DNA of 32,708 bases from Parvularcula sp. (GTDB taxonomy: Bacteria > Pseudomonadota > Alphaproteobacteria > Caulobacterales > Parvularculaceae), in the NCBI GenBank assembly GCA_002704915.1, contig PAIP01000019.1, positions 1 to 32,708 on the forward strand, in the 5' to 3' direction. Shown here in pieces: positions 8,153 to 16,630 of the stretch. The notes below the pieces were generated by a model. That model ran no database searches. It was not told the origin of the DNA and saw only the letters and a list, made by a program, of their open reading frames with translations. The position numbers and the translations under genes were made by a program. How positions within the stretch are numbered: position 1 is the stretch's first letter; the number at the start of each line of letters is the position of its first letter.

Positions 8153-8902
8153 ATGGACCCCTCGTCACGCGATCCCGAGATTGCGCATAGTCATGATCCG
8201 CAGGACATCGCCGAGCGCCTGAAAAAGGGGCCGCAGGTCACTTATTTGCGGGACTGGGTGCTGGGCGGAATTGACGGCGCTGTCACGACCTTCGCGGTCG
8301 TCGCCGGCGTCTCGGGCGCGGAATTGTCAACGAAAATCATTCTTATTCTCGGGGCAGCCAACCTTCTCGCCGACGGCTTTTCCATGGCGGCGGGAAATTA
8401 TTCCGGCATCAAGGCGGAACGCGACGACTATCGTCGCCTCCGGGAAACCGAGCTGCACCACATTGCGTTGTCGCCAGAAGGCGAGCGCGAAGAAATCCGT
8501 CAGATTTTCGCTGCGAAGGGTTTCGAGGGGGAAGACCTCAAGCGTGCAGTCGATATCGTCACGAAACATGAAGAACGCTGGGTCGAAGTGATGATCGAAG
8601 AGGAATACGGCGCCCCGAAGGCGAACAAGTCCCCTTTTGCCGCCGGCGCGGCGACCTTCGGCGCTTTCGTAATTTGCGGCGCAGTGCCGTTGCTGCCGTT
8701 TCTATTCGGCGCCGGCGCAAGCGCGCTGTTGAGCGCTATCATCATGACAGGCGTCGTGTTCTTTGGCATCGGCGCTTTGAAATCGAAATGGTCGACCGCT
8801 CCGTGGTGGAGTTCCGGGCTTGAAACCTTTCTAATTGGCATGACTGCGGCCGGTGCAGCCTATGTGACCGGCGCGTTACTGAAACAATGGGTCGGCGTTT
8901 AG
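8153..8902 (+). CDS. VIT1/CCC1-family Fe(II)/Mn(II) transporter
   Basis: A 250-residue inner-membrane protein of the VIT1/CCC1 family. The first transmembrane signature is GGIDGAVTTFAVVAGVSG and the second LADGFSMAAGNYSG. Between them and the later helices lies a charged Glu-rich segment (residues about 105-165, with ERDDYRRLRE and EEREEI-like runs) corresponding to the metal-binding domain of the family. Three hydrophobic segments follow (FGAFVICGAVPLLPFLFGAG, SAIIMTGVVFFGIGAL, FLIGMTAAGAAYVTGALL). Family members move Fe2+ or Mn2+ out of the cytoplasm. ATG 8153 is the first ATG; an in-frame TTG at 8117 would add 12 residues and has no better ribosome site. It is divergent from the oxygenase gene. 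Confidence 0.9.
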   Translation: MDPSSRDPEIAHSHDPQDIAERLKKGPQVTYLRDWVLGGIDGAVTTFAVVAGVSGAELSTKIILILGAANLLADGFSMAAGNYSGIKAERDDYRRLRETELHHIALSPEGEREEIRQIFAAKGFEGEDLKRAVDIVTKHEERWVEVMIEEEYGAPKANKSPFAAGAATFGAFVICGAVPLLPFLFGAGASALLSAIIMTGVVFFGIGALKSKWSTAPWWSSGLETFLIGMTAAGAAYVTGALLKQWVGV

Positions 8903-8927
8903 GACGCGAACCAAAGGAGCTAGTCTC

Positions 8928-10415
8928 ATGAACATATCCGATATCATGGATCGCCTTGGCGTTGAGGAGCGTTATTACACGCGCGGCCCCTTGTCGGTTA
9001 CAACGCCTATTGACGGTTCCGAACTGGCGCAGCTCGCCATTGATGACGATGCAGTGATCGGAGAGAAAATCGCGCTCGCCAAGGAAGCTTTTCTCAAATG
9101 GCGTAGCGTGCCTGCGCCGCGTCGCGGCGAGCTTGTGCGTCTCTTCGGAGAGGAATTGCGTAGACATAAAGACGATCTTGGGCGTCTTGTTACGATAGAG
9201 TGCGGCAAAATTCTTTCCGAAGGCCTGGGCGAAGTCCAGGAAATGATCGACATCTGCGATTTCGCTGTTGGCCTGTCTCGTCAGCAATACGGGCTCACCA
9301 TCGCATCGGAACGCCCCGGACACCACATGCGGGAAAGCTGGCACCCTCTGGGGCCTGTGGCAATTATTTCCGCTTTCAACTTTCCCGTTGCCGTCTGGTC
9401 TTGGAATGCAGCGCTAGCGCTGGTGTGCGGCGACACTTGCATCTGGAAACCGTCGGAAAAGACGCCCCTCACGGCGCTTGCTGTGCAATCTCTTTTTGAA
9501 AAGGCGATTGCGCGGTTCGGTGATGCTCCGCCGCATCTCACCCAGGTCACCATTGGGGAGCGGTCGGCTGGCGAGCAGATTGTGGATGATCCGCGCATTA
9601 CCCTTGTCTCTGCGACTGGGTCGACGCGAATGGGACGTGAAGTGGGCCCCCGCGTTGCTAAGCGCTTCGGTCGAGTTTTGCTTGAGCTTGGCGGCAATAA
9701 TGCGGGCATCATTACGCCGTCTGCTGATACGGATTTGTCGCTGCGCGCTGTTTGCTTTTCTGCGGCAGGAACGGCTGGCCAGCGTTGCACCAGTTTACGC
9801 CGTCTTTTTGTGCATGAAAGCATATATGGCGATTTTCTGTCGCGCTTGAAATCCGCTTACGCTTCCTTACCGGTAGGCGATCCTTTGGAGGACGGCGTTC
9901 TTGTGGGCCCTCTCATCGACAAGGATGCTTTGAACCGCATGCATTATGCGCTCAATCGCGCGAAGGCGCAGGGCGGCGTAATAACTGGAGGCGATAATAT
10001 TGAAAAAGAAGGCTGCTATGTGCGCCCGGCGATTGTCGAGCTTGAGAGCCATGACGGCATCGTCCTTGAAGAAACCTTTGCGCCCATACTCTACGTGTTT
10101 AGATACGTTGCACTTGATGAAGCTATTGCGTTGCAAAATTCGGTTCCGCAGGGACTATCGTCATGCATCTTTACGCGCGATGTTCTTGAGGCGGAACAAT
10201 TCCTTTCCGCGACGGGTTCTGATTGCGGCATCGCGAATGTGAATATCGGCCCTTCCGGCGCCGAGATCGGCGGCGCCTTTGGCGGGGAAAAGGAAACTGG
10301 CGGCGGACGTGAAAGCGGCTCTGACGCCTGGAAAGCTTACATGCGCCGACAAACACAAACGGTTAACTATTCAACAGCCTTGCCTTTGGCGCAGGGCGTA
10401 AAATTCGACGTATAA
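8928..10415 (+). CDS. ALDH7-family aldehyde dehydrogenase, probable L-piperidine/piperideine-6-carboxylate dehydrogenase
   Basis: A 495-residue NAD(P)-dependent aldehyde dehydrogenase. The catalytic Cys287 lies in AGQRCTSLRRLF and the general-base Glu253 in LLELGGNNAG. The cofactor-binding segment ATGSTRMGREVG is also visible. The GNNA motif after the catalytic Glu and the C-terminal block GGEKETGGGRESGSDAWK are typical of the ALDH7/antiquitin (alpha-aminoadipic semialdehyde dehydrogenase, Pcd/AmaB) branch, which oxidises the cyclic semialdehyde formed during lysine or pipecolate breakdown. The assignment within ALDH is from motif recall, not from a search. AAGGAGC is well placed before the ATG. 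No other lysine-catabolism gene is next to it. It starts 25 bp after the transporter gene, so the two may be co-transcribed. Confidence 0.9.
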   Translation: MNISDIMDRLGVEERYYTRGPLSVTTPIDGSELAQLAIDDDAVIGEKIALAKEAFLKWRSVPAPRRGELVRLFGEELRRHKDDLGRLVTIECGKILSEGLGEVQEMIDICDFAVGLSRQQYGLTIASERPGHHMRESWHPLGPVAIISAFNFPVAVWSWNAALALVCGDTCIWKPSEKTPLTALAVQSLFEKAIARFGDAPPHLTQVTIGERSAGEQIVDDPRITLVSATGSTRMGREVGPRVAKRFGRVLLELGGNNAGIITPSADTDLSLRAVCFSAAGTAGQRCTSLRRLFVHESIYGDFLSRLKSAYASLPVGDPLEDGVLVGPLIDKDALNRMHYALNRAKAQGGVITGGDNIEKEGCYVRPAIVELESHDGIVLEETFAPILYVFRYVALDEAIALQNSVPQGLSSCIFTRDVLEAEQFLSATGSDCGIANVNIGPSGAEIGGAFGGEKETGGGRESGSDAWKAYMRRQTQTVNYSTALPLAQGVKFDV

Positions 10416-10459
10416 AGCGTGTATTTGGAGACTGAATAGTTATTGCATTTGCCATGCGA

Positions 10460-10517
10460 TGTAACTGTTACAAATAATAATAGCATAATTCTTCTGATTA
10501 AAGGGTAATACCGTTAC
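10460..10517. promoter_or_regulatory. Pair of GTAAC/GTTAC dyads upstream of the TonB receptor (candidate operator)
   Basis: A perfect 13-bp palindrome TGTAACTGTTACA occupies 10460-10472. A looser copy of the same half-sites, GTAATACCGTTAC, lies at 10505-10517, about 45 bp (roughly four helical turns) further on. Two related dyads in the 247-bp AT-rich leader of an outer-membrane receptor suggest binding sites for a dimeric regulator. The regulator is not identifiable, and neither site resembles a Fur box. Confidence 0.4.
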
Positions 10518-10528
10518 TCGAGCCTGTC

Positions 10529-10544
10529 GTTGCCTGACGGCAAC
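10529..10544. promoter_or_regulatory. Inverted repeat GTTGCC-tgac-GGCAAC
   Basis: Perfect 6-bp arms around a 4-bp centre in the TonB receptor leader. It could be a short RNA hairpin or an operator. An AAGGAGG sequence follows at 10550-10556 but no start codon lies at a usable distance. Confidence 0.3.
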
Positions 10545-10564
10545 AACATAAGGAGGATTAGCGA

Positions 10565-10581
10565 TATAATTCGAAATTATA
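10565..10581. promoter_or_regulatory. TATAAT-containing palindrome (candidate -10 / operator)
   Basis: TATAATT-cga-AATTATA is a perfect 7-bp dyad whose left arm contains a consensus sigma-70 -10 hexamer (10565-10570). No convincing -35 hexamer sits 16-18 bp upstream, as expected of an activated promoter. A further dyad, GCGAT...ATCGC, lies at 10594-10610. If the -10 is used, the leader would be about 85 bases. Confidence 0.35.
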
Positions 10582-10662
10582 CATTTGATTACGGCGATTT
10601 ATGTTATCGCTACCTAAAAAATAAAAACTGATTCACATTTCTTGGTGCATGGGAGGAAACGC

Positions 10663-13218
10663 ATGACCAGCCGGAAAAAAACTATTCGGGCCTTTGTTTG
10701 CGCAGGAGCGTCACTCGCAGCGTTGTCTAGCTTGGCGGGCGCGTCGGCTTTGGCGCAAACGGACGAAATCGTCGTTACGGCGCAATTTCGCGAACAGAAT
10801 TTGCAGGACGCGCCGCTCGCAATTACGGCGATCACGGGCGACATGCTTGAGCGCCGCAGTCAGACGGAACTTTCTCAGATCGCGCGTCAGGCGCCTAACG
10901 TGACCCTGGCGGGGCAGAACCAGGAATATGGTTCCGCCATGATCGCTTATATCCGCGGCATTGGTCAGAATGACCCGAACTTCGCGGTCGAACCGGGCGT
11001 CGGGATTTACATCGATGACGTTTATCTGCCGACGCTCACAGGCTCACTGCTCGACCTCATGGATGTCGACCGGGTTGAGGTCCTGCGCGGTCCGCAAGGC
11101 ACGCTCGCAGGCCGGAACTCTATCGGCGGCGCGATCAAGCTATATTCGGAGAAACCGCAAGGCGATAACTCCGGATCGTTCCAAGTGACCTACGGATCTT
11201 ATGACCGGATTGATATCCGGGGCATTTACGACGTTCCTATTACGGAAAATCTCGCAATGCGCGTTTCGGGCGTCAGCAAGAATGAAACAGGTTATATCAA
11301 GCGCCTCGATTATGCGTTGACTCACCCGGGCACGAATGTGCCAACGCAGGCGACAGGCGAGGATCCTGTTCTGGGGCGTGACGGCGGCGTGGCGATTGCG
11401 GGCGGCAAGATCGCCTTGCGCTGGCAGCCAACTGATAATGTCGACATTAATCTTTCAGGCGACTACACGCGCGAGCGGAACGACGCGGGTGTCTCGACGC
11501 TTCTTTATGCAAACGCAGAAGGCCTATTGAATGACGATCCCTCGCGGCCATGGCTTCGCGGCACCGACGGTATGGCCATCCCCTATAACTGCATGTTCGT
11601 TGCGTCTGGGCCTAATAGCTGCGATACGCTGACCGGGTATGACGGGCGTTACGTCTCGTATGCGACCTTCAACAACTTGTACCCTGGCGATCCTCAATTT
11701 CCATACAATCCGCTGACGCTCGATCCACACCGGGATATGGATAACTATGGCGCGGCCCTGACGATGGATATCGGGCTCAACGATAACCTCTCCATGTTCT
11801 CGGTCACATCTTACCGAAAATATAAAACGGACTGGTCTTATGATGTGGACGGGTCGCCGCTGGCGCCAAATCTTCTGAACCAGACACAGACCAACGAACA
11901 GTGGAGCCAGGAGATTCGTCTCAATGGCCAGCTGTTTGACGATTTCGTTGACTTTACGATCGGCGGTTTCTACTTCGATACGGACAGCTTTTACACCGGC
12001 CGTATCAATATCGCCTATGCGGAACTGGACTTCATCCACGGTCCTGACCCCACACCGTCGACAAACAAGGCTGTTTTCGGCAATGTGACTTTTAACTTGT
12101 CGGATGCCCTCCACCTTACCGGCGGTGTTCGGAATTCCTGGGACAAGAAAGAGTATCTCTATCGCCGCAGAAACCCAGACCTCTCACCGGTGGAAGGGCC
12201 ATGTAACTTCTTCCTTGGCGCTCCATTGGCTGGGCCAACCGATATCGGCAACCAGCCGAACTGTCTTCTTTTCGGCGTTGACGGCACGACGGCGACCTTT
12301 AAGAACAGTCAGCTGGATTGGCGCGTAGCGCTCGACTATCGTTTCAATGAAGAACTGTTGGTTTATGGCCAGATCGCAACCGGCTATCGCGCCGGCGGCT
12401 TTAACGCCCGTCCGTTCTTCCCGAGCCAGGCGACGCCGCATGTGCCGGAAACAATTACGTCCTACGAACTGGGCTTGAAGTCGGACCTGTTTGACAACCG
12501 TCTGCGCTTGAATCTCGCGGGCTTCTATTTCCCGTATGACGACATCGTCCTGAACTCGACGGTCTGCTTGGATCTTCCTGTCGGTCAACAAACGCCTTGC
12601 TTGCGTCCAAGCAATGTCGGTTCGGCGAAGGTCAAAGGCTTTGAAGCAGAAGCCGCATTCTACCCCGTTGAGGGCTTTAGTTTCGATGCGTCTCTAAGCT
12701 ATCTCGATTTTCAGTACAAGGAAATCGATCCGACCGCCGGCACCGGTGTCGACCTGGGGGACATTACCCCCTACACGCCGGAATGGCAGTACAGCATTGG
12801 CGCTCAATATGACATTCAAAATGTCTGGGGCGGAGAGTTGAGCTTCCGCTTCGACGGTTCCTATCAATCGCAGATATTCACGGAGGCAGGCAACGTGCCC
12901 GGGACGTTAGTTCCAAATGACTTCGATCCTACCGCAATGGACATCCCGGAAGAACTTCTCGGTTATGGCCTTCCCGGTGGCGGCGGTCCGATCGATGTTC
13001 TGGTGGCGGATAACCTGATCGAAGGGTATTTCCTCGGCAACGCCCGCATTATGTGGAACTCCGCGGACGACAATTGGGGTATTGCTTTCGAAATCCAGAA
13101 TATGTTCGATAAGTATTACCTGACGACCAAGGTGAACGACGCCGCTGCCGTTGGAAGCGTCTATGGCTCGCCAGGCAAGCCTCGCACCTTTGCGGTCACC
13201 TTGCGTCGCAACTTTTAA
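10663..13218 (+). CDS. TonB-dependent outer-membrane receptor
   Basis: An 851-residue receptor. The signal peptide (basic start, hydrophobic AGASLAALSSLAGASALA) is probably cleaved near residue 31. It is followed by a TonB-box-like segment DEIVVTAQ and a plug domain (about residues 45-160) with VEVLRGPQGTLAGRNSIGGA. The rest is a beta-barrel with alternating aromatic strands, ending in the canonical C-terminal Phe (FAVTLRRNF). Three pairs of close cysteines (near YNC...NSC, GPC...PNC, TVC...TPC) probably staple surface loops. The ligand cannot be told from sequence. I chose ATG 10663, with GGGAGG upstream, over a weak start 7 codons earlier. The gene stands alone between a long dyad-rich leader and an intrinsic terminator, so it is probably regulated on its own. 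Confidence 0.94.
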   Translation: MTSRKKTIRAFVCAGASLAALSSLAGASALAQTDEIVVTAQFREQNLQDAPLAITAITGDMLERRSQTELSQIARQAPNVTLAGQNQEYGSAMIAYIRGIGQNDPNFAVEPGVGIYIDDVYLPTLTGSLLDLMDVDRVEVLRGPQGTLAGRNSIGGAIKLYSEKPQGDNSGSFQVTYGSYDRIDIRGIYDVPITENLAMRVSGVSKNETGYIKRLDYALTHPGTNVPTQATGEDPVLGRDGGVAIAGGKIALRWQPTDNVDINLSGDYTRERNDAGVSTLLYANAEGLLNDDPSRPWLRGTDGMAIPYNCMFVASGPNSCDTLTGYDGRYVSYATFNNLYPGDPQFPYNPLTLDPHRDMDNYGAALTMDIGLNDNLSMFSVTSYRKYKTDWSYDVDGSPLAPNLLNQTQTNEQWSQEIRLNGQLFDDFVDFTIGGFYFDTDSFYTGRINIAYAELDFIHGPDPTPSTNKAVFGNVTFNLSDALHLTGGVRNSWDKKEYLYRRRNPDLSPVEGPCNFFLGAPLAGPTDIGNQPNCLLFGVDGTTATFKNSQLDWRVALDYRFNEELLVYGQIATGYRAGGFNARPFFPSQATPHVPETITSYELGLKSDLFDNRLRLNLAGFYFPYDDIVLNSTVCLDLPVGQQTPCLRPSNVGSAKVKGFEAEAAFYPVEGFSFDASLSYLDFQYKEIDPTAGTGVDLGDITPYTPEWQYSIGAQYDIQNVWGGELSFRFDGSYQSQIFTEAGNVPGTLVPNDFDPTAMDIPEELLGYGLPGGGGPIDVLVADNLIEGYFLGNARIMWNSADDNWGIAFEIQNMFDKYYLTTKVNDAAAVGSVYGSPGKPRTFAVTLRRNF

Positions 13219-13259
13219 CTCTCGAGATTGCGGCGCGTATTGCCGCAAGATTACCCTCC

Positions 13260-13289
13260 AAACGCCGCACCGAAAGGTGCGGCGTTTTT
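13260..13289 (+). terminator. Rho-independent terminator of the TonB receptor gene
   Basis: A 12-bp perfect stem, AAACGCCGCACC / GGTGCGGCGTTT, with a GAAA tetraloop and a T run, 42 bp after the receptor stop. Read from the other strand the stem is followed by TTTGGAGGG, so it could weakly stop tRNA transcription as well. Confidence 0.9.
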
Positions 13290-13366
13290 CATTGCACGCT
13301 TTTAGCGGCTCAGCGCTCTCAAAGCCTTCAAGCAAGGCTCGGATGTATGGATATTTGATTTGGACT

Positions 13367-13454
13367 TGGCGGAGGGGGAGGGATTCGAACCCCCGGGACC
13401 GTGAAGCCCAACGGTTTTCAAGACCGCCGCAATCGACCACTCTGCCACCCCTCC
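13367..13454 (-). tRNA. tRNA-Ser (anticodon UGA), CCA encoded
   Basis: Read on the minus strand, the acceptor arm GGAGGGG pairs with CCCCTCC, followed by discriminator G and an encoded CCA. The D-arm region is GCAGAGTGGTCGATTGC, the anticodon loop is CTTGAAA (anticodon TGA, reading UCA), and there is a long type-II variable arm and a T-loop GGTTCGAATCC. The 88-nt length including CCA and the extra arm fit a serine tRNA. It lies opposite to its neighbours, between the TonB receptor terminator and the rlpA promoter. A small hairpin (AGCCTT/AAGGCT, 13323-13339) lies 3' of it. There is no sign of an integrated element at its 3' end. Confidence 0.96.
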
Positions 13455-13588
13455 GAGAGTAGCGGCTGCTGTCTACAGCGCGGAAGGGATGGATGCAACT
13501 GAACGCTCGGGCGCCAGAGCGGGCCAAAAACTGAGAATTGGCCGTGCTGAGCAGCTGGGCGCAAAAGGCAAGAGAGCTGTAAACTAGG

Positions 13589-13603
13589 TTAATGAGACAT
13601 TAA
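13589..13603 (+). promoter_or_regulatory. CtrA-type site TTAA-N7-TTAA upstream of rlpA
   Basis: TTAA-tgagaca-TTAA matches the full CtrA consensus (TTAA-N7-TTAA) exactly and sits inside a larger dyad GGTTAAT-gagac-ATTAACC (13587-13605). It ends 39 bp before the rlpA start codon. CtrA is the cell-cycle response regulator of many alphaproteobacteria. That it acts here is inferred from the match alone. Confidence 0.6.
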
Positions 13604-13642
13604 CCCTCGCCGATTATTGCCGGAAATGTCCGACGGCAAAAG

Positions 13643-14677
13643 ATGTCGGCGCAACCCATGCGTACTGTTTTTATGAGCTCTTCCGCATCATCATTATTAA
13701 AGCTTGGCGCTGTTTTCTTGCTGGCGCTTGCCGCTGCCTGCACAACAACGCCGTCAGGTGGCAGGGGAGGGGGCGATCCTCACTATAAAGTCGGCAAGCC
13801 CTATCAGGTTCGCGGCAAGTGGTATCGGCCTGAGGAAGATCCAAATTATTCCAAGGTGGGCATTGCCTCCTGGTACGGCTCCCAATTTCATGGCCGACTA
13901 ACGGCGAATGGCGAAATTTTCGACATGAACCGGCTTTCGGCGGCGCACACGACGCTGCCTTTGCCGTCAATGGTTGAGGTGACCAACCTTGAAAACGGCC
14001 GTTCAATCGTGGTGCGCCTCAATGATCGCGGGCCTTTCGTGGATGACAGGATCATCGATATGTCGCGCGAGGCGGCCCGCCAGCTTGGCTTTGAGCAGCA
14101 GGGAACAGCCCGCGTGCGCGTACGTTATGCCGGGCAAGCCCCCCTGAACGGCCAGGCGCCAAAAACATCGCCGCGCCCCGATCGGGTCGCTCGCGCTGCG
14201 CCTGTGCGACAGGAGACGATCCGCCCCGGCATCGATCCCGATTGCGACCCGATCTCGGAGCTGTTGACCAGCATGGAAAGCGCGCCCGCTCTGACGCCGG
14301 GGGCAGAAGAAGTGGCGATCGCCGAGGTCGAGACGGGGGCTGAGAACGAGGCCGAAATACCCGCAGCCGACCTCTCGACCCCCGATCCGGACGACGCACG
14401 CATGGTTCATCCAAAGGCGAGCGCCGAACAGGCGACAGAGGCGATTTATCTCGTACGGGTGGTGGCGCTGTCGCGCCTTGATAATATTGACGCGCTGCGC
14501 GCCCAGATTGGCGATATCGGGACGTTACGAATGTCCCGGGTCGAGACTGAGACCGGGACCGTGTTTTATCGCGTCAACCTTGGGCCATTCTCATCTATTG
14601 AAACGGCCGCGGAAAAGTTGGAAGCCGTGCGCAGAGCAGGTTATGGTGACGCGTCGCTGGTCACGCTGACGCCATAA
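13643..14677 (+). CDS. rlpA: RlpA-type septal lytic transglycosylase with SPOR domain (lipoprotein)
   Basis: A 344-residue lipoprotein with lipobox LAAAC (Cys33). The double-psi beta-barrel (about residues 72-162) has GIASWYGSQFHGRLTANGE and RLNDRGPFVDDRIIDMS, where Asp128 matches the catalytic Asp and Glu91 the second acidic residue of RlpA. An Ala/Glu/Pro-rich linker leads to a C-terminal SPOR domain (about 268-344, YLVRVVALSR to GPFSSIETAAEKL), which binds denuded septal glycan. It should cleave naked glycan strands at the division site. ATGs at 13658 and 13673 are alternative starts and all keep the signal peptide. It is the first gene of the operon running through dacA to the MBL hydrolase. 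A perfect CtrA-type site upstream suggests cell-cycle timing. Confidence 0.93.
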   Translation: MSAQPMRTVFMSSSASSLLKLGAVFLLALAAACTTTPSGGRGGGDPHYKVGKPYQVRGKWYRPEEDPNYSKVGIASWYGSQFHGRLTANGEIFDMNRLSAAHTTLPLPSMVEVTNLENGRSIVVRLNDRGPFVDDRIIDMSREAARQLGFEQQGTARVRVRYAGQAPLNGQAPKTSPRPDRVARAAPVRQETIRPGIDPDCDPISELLTSMESAPALTPGAEEVAIAEVETGAENEAEIPAADLSTPDPDDARMVHPKASAEQATEAIYLVRVVALSRLDNIDALRAQIGDIGTLRMSRVETETGTVFYRVNLGPFSSIETAAEKLEAVRRAGYGDASLVTLTP

Positions 14678-14756
14678 GAACGCTAAGATTATGTTTCATA
14701 TCAAGGCGTTAAATAGGGTATTTCGGCTTTTGTCGAACTTGTTGAGGAGACGCGTT

Positions 14757-15932
14757 TTGAAGTTTTCGCAGGTCATCGCCACCGCCATCCTGTTGATTGC
14801 GAGTGCTGGGCAAGCCTTGGCCCAGACCCAGCCGCCGCTGACCACGCCCGCTGACTATGCGTTAATCATGGATTATCGGACCGGCGAGATTCTTTATGAG
14901 AAAAAAGCGCGGACGCCGACGGCGCCGGCTTCAATGTCGAAGTTGATGACCGTCGCCATCGTCTTCGAGCGGTTGAAAAACGGCTCTCTACAACTGACGG
15001 ACAAGTTTGATGTGAGTGAAAAAGCCTGGCGTGAGCGCGAGGGCTCGTCCATGTGGGTGCGGGTCGGCGACAGCATTCCCGTGCTCGATCTTCTGCGTGG
15101 CATCATCGTTCAGTCCGGCAATGACGCATGTATCGTTGTCGCCGAGAATATTTCAGGGTCCGAAGAAGCCTTTGTTCAGTTGATGAACCAAAAGGCCCAC
15201 GAATGGGGTCTCAACGATTCGACCTTTGGCAATCCGCATGGCAAGCCGGACCCCAACCACAAGATGAGCATGCGCGATCTGGCCATGCTTACCCGCAAGG
15301 TCATTTCCGAATATGGCGAGTATTACGCCTTGTTTGCGGAAAAAGAATTCACATGGGAGAAAATCCGCCAGTCCAACCGCAATCCCATTCTCGATATGGT
15401 GGAAGGCGCTGACGGTTTGAAGACGGGCCACACGGAAGAGTCCGGCTACGGGCTGGTGGGATCTGCCGTTCAGAATGGCGAGCGGCGCATCGTTGTGGTG
15501 AACGGGCTTTCGTCCGAGCGCGAACGCGCGACGGAATCCGCGCGCCTCATGCGGCTTGCGTTTAATGATTTTTCGACCAAGACCTTTTTCGAACCGGGCG
15601 ATATTGTTGGCGAAGCAGAAGTCTTTAAAGGCAAGGAGCCGGGCGTGCCGCTCATCGCGCGAGAGCCCGTAAAGCTTATTCTGCATCGCTCACTCATTGA
15701 TGAAGCCAAGGCGACGATCGTTTATGAAGGCCCTGTGGCGGCGCCCATCAAGGAAAACCAGCAAATCGGCTACCTGCGCGTGGAAGCGCCGGGCGGACCG
15801 GCGCGCGAATATGCGCTTTATGCAGGGCGTTCGGTGAAAGAAACCGGCATCTGGGGCAAGATCGGCCTCGCGGCGAAAAAGCTTCTCGCCAAACCTTCAG
15901 ATGAAGCAACTGAAACAGCCTCGGCGAACTAA
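14757..15932 (+). CDS. dacA: D-alanyl-D-alanine carboxypeptidase (PBP5/6 family)
   Basis: A 391-residue penicillin-binding protein with all three active-site motifs: SMSK (59-62), SGN (120-122) and KTG (222-224). A C-terminal beta domain (PBP5_C, from about residue 275) and a final amphipathic segment (WGKIGLAAKKLLAK) suited to membrane attachment follow. It removes the terminal D-Ala of peptidoglycan stem peptides in the periplasm. I chose a TTG start at 14757 because GAGGAG lies 7 bp upstream and the protein then begins with a clean signal peptide ending in GQALA. The ATG at 14691 would add 22 basic and hydrophobic residues in front. The stop is followed directly by the tmk start codon. Confidence 0.92.
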   Translation: MKFSQVIATAILLIASAGQALAQTQPPLTTPADYALIMDYRTGEILYEKKARTPTAPASMSKLMTVAIVFERLKNGSLQLTDKFDVSEKAWREREGSSMWVRVGDSIPVLDLLRGIIVQSGNDACIVVAENISGSEEAFVQLMNQKAHEWGLNDSTFGNPHGKPDPNHKMSMRDLAMLTRKVISEYGEYYALFAEKEFTWEKIRQSNRNPILDMVEGADGLKTGHTEESGYGLVGSAVQNGERRIVVVNGLSSERERATESARLMRLAFNDFSTKTFFEPGDIVGEAEVFKGKEPGVPLIAREPVKLILHRSLIDEAKATIVYEGPVAAPIKENQQIGYLRVEAPGGPAREYALYAGRSVKETGIWGKIGLAAKKLLAKPSDEATETASAN

Positions 15933-16586
15933 ATGCGCGCCGGGGCTTCTTCTGGAGCGTTCATCAGCTTTGAGGGCGGCGATGGCGCTGGTAAATCGAC
16001 CCAAATCAAACGGCTTGCCGAGGCATTGCGAACGGCTGGCCATGACGTGGTGACCACAAGGGAGCCCGGCGGTTCGCCCGGCGCTGAAGCCATTCGCAAA
16101 TTGCTGCTAGAAGGTTCAGCCGATAAATGGACGCCGATTACCGAAGCGCTGCTAATGTATGCTGCGCGTGCCGATCATCTTGAGCGCACTATTGCGCCGG
16201 CGCTGCAGCGCGGTTCAGTGGTGATTACCGACCGTTTCGCCGATTCAACAATGGCCTATCAGGGGCTTGCGGGCGCCTTGGGAAAAGAAACCGTTGCAGC
16301 GCTCCACAAAATTGTAGTCCGGGACCGCGAACCTGACCTGACGATCATCCTCGATCTGCCAGTGGAAGAAGGATTGAAGCGGGCGGGGGCGGTTGGCGGC
16401 GCGGAACAGCGGTTTGAATCAAAAGGCGCCGCATATCATGAAAAGGTGCGGCAGGCGTTCCTCGAAATTGCACAGCGCGAGCCTCAAAGGTGCGCCATCG
16501 TGAGCGCTGAAGGGGATTCTGAAACCGTTGCGGCGCGTGTCAGGGACGTCGTGCAAAAACGGCTTCCATCTCTGTTCAAGGCTTGA
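15933..16586 (+). CDS. tmk: Thymidylate kinase
   Basis: A 217-residue dTMP kinase that phosphorylates dTMP to dTDP. The P-loop EGGDGAGKST begins at residue 14, the substrate-binding REPGGSPGAE follows near 43, and the DRF motif (100-102) precedes ADSTMAYQG. The LID segment reads GAEQRFESKG. The length is normal for the family. The ATG directly abuts the dacA stop codon, so translation is probably coupled. A recognisable AGGAG is absent, consistent with re-initiation. Confidence 0.95.
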   Translation: MRAGASSGAFISFEGGDGAGKSTQIKRLAEALRTAGHDVVTTREPGGSPGAEAIRKLLLEGSADKWTPITEALLMYAARADHLERTIAPALQRGSVVITDRFADSTMAYQGLAGALGKETVAALHKIVVRDREPDLTIILDLPVEEGLKRAGAVGGAEQRFESKGAAYHEKVRQAFLEIAQREPQRCAIVSAEGDSETVAARVRDVVQKRLPSLFKA

Positions 16587-16630
16587 CGGAAGACCTTCCC
16601 TCAGCCGCGCAAAACGCCTAGGTAAAACCT

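Noticed and set aside
10550-10617. AAGGAGG in the TonB receptor leader with a possible TTG-initiated 10-codon leader peptide
   Set aside because: The only nearby start (TTG 10585) is about 28 bp from the AAGGAGG, too far for initiation, so a leader peptide is not supported.
13367-13454. tRNA-Ser as an integration site of a mobile element
   Set aside because: No integrase gene and no duplicated tRNA 3' end is visible in the window, and flanking genes are core genes.
12907-13527. Minus-strand open frame (206 codons) running from the TonB receptor through the tRNA
   Set aside because: It crosses a terminator and a tRNA gene and has no credible start or domain.
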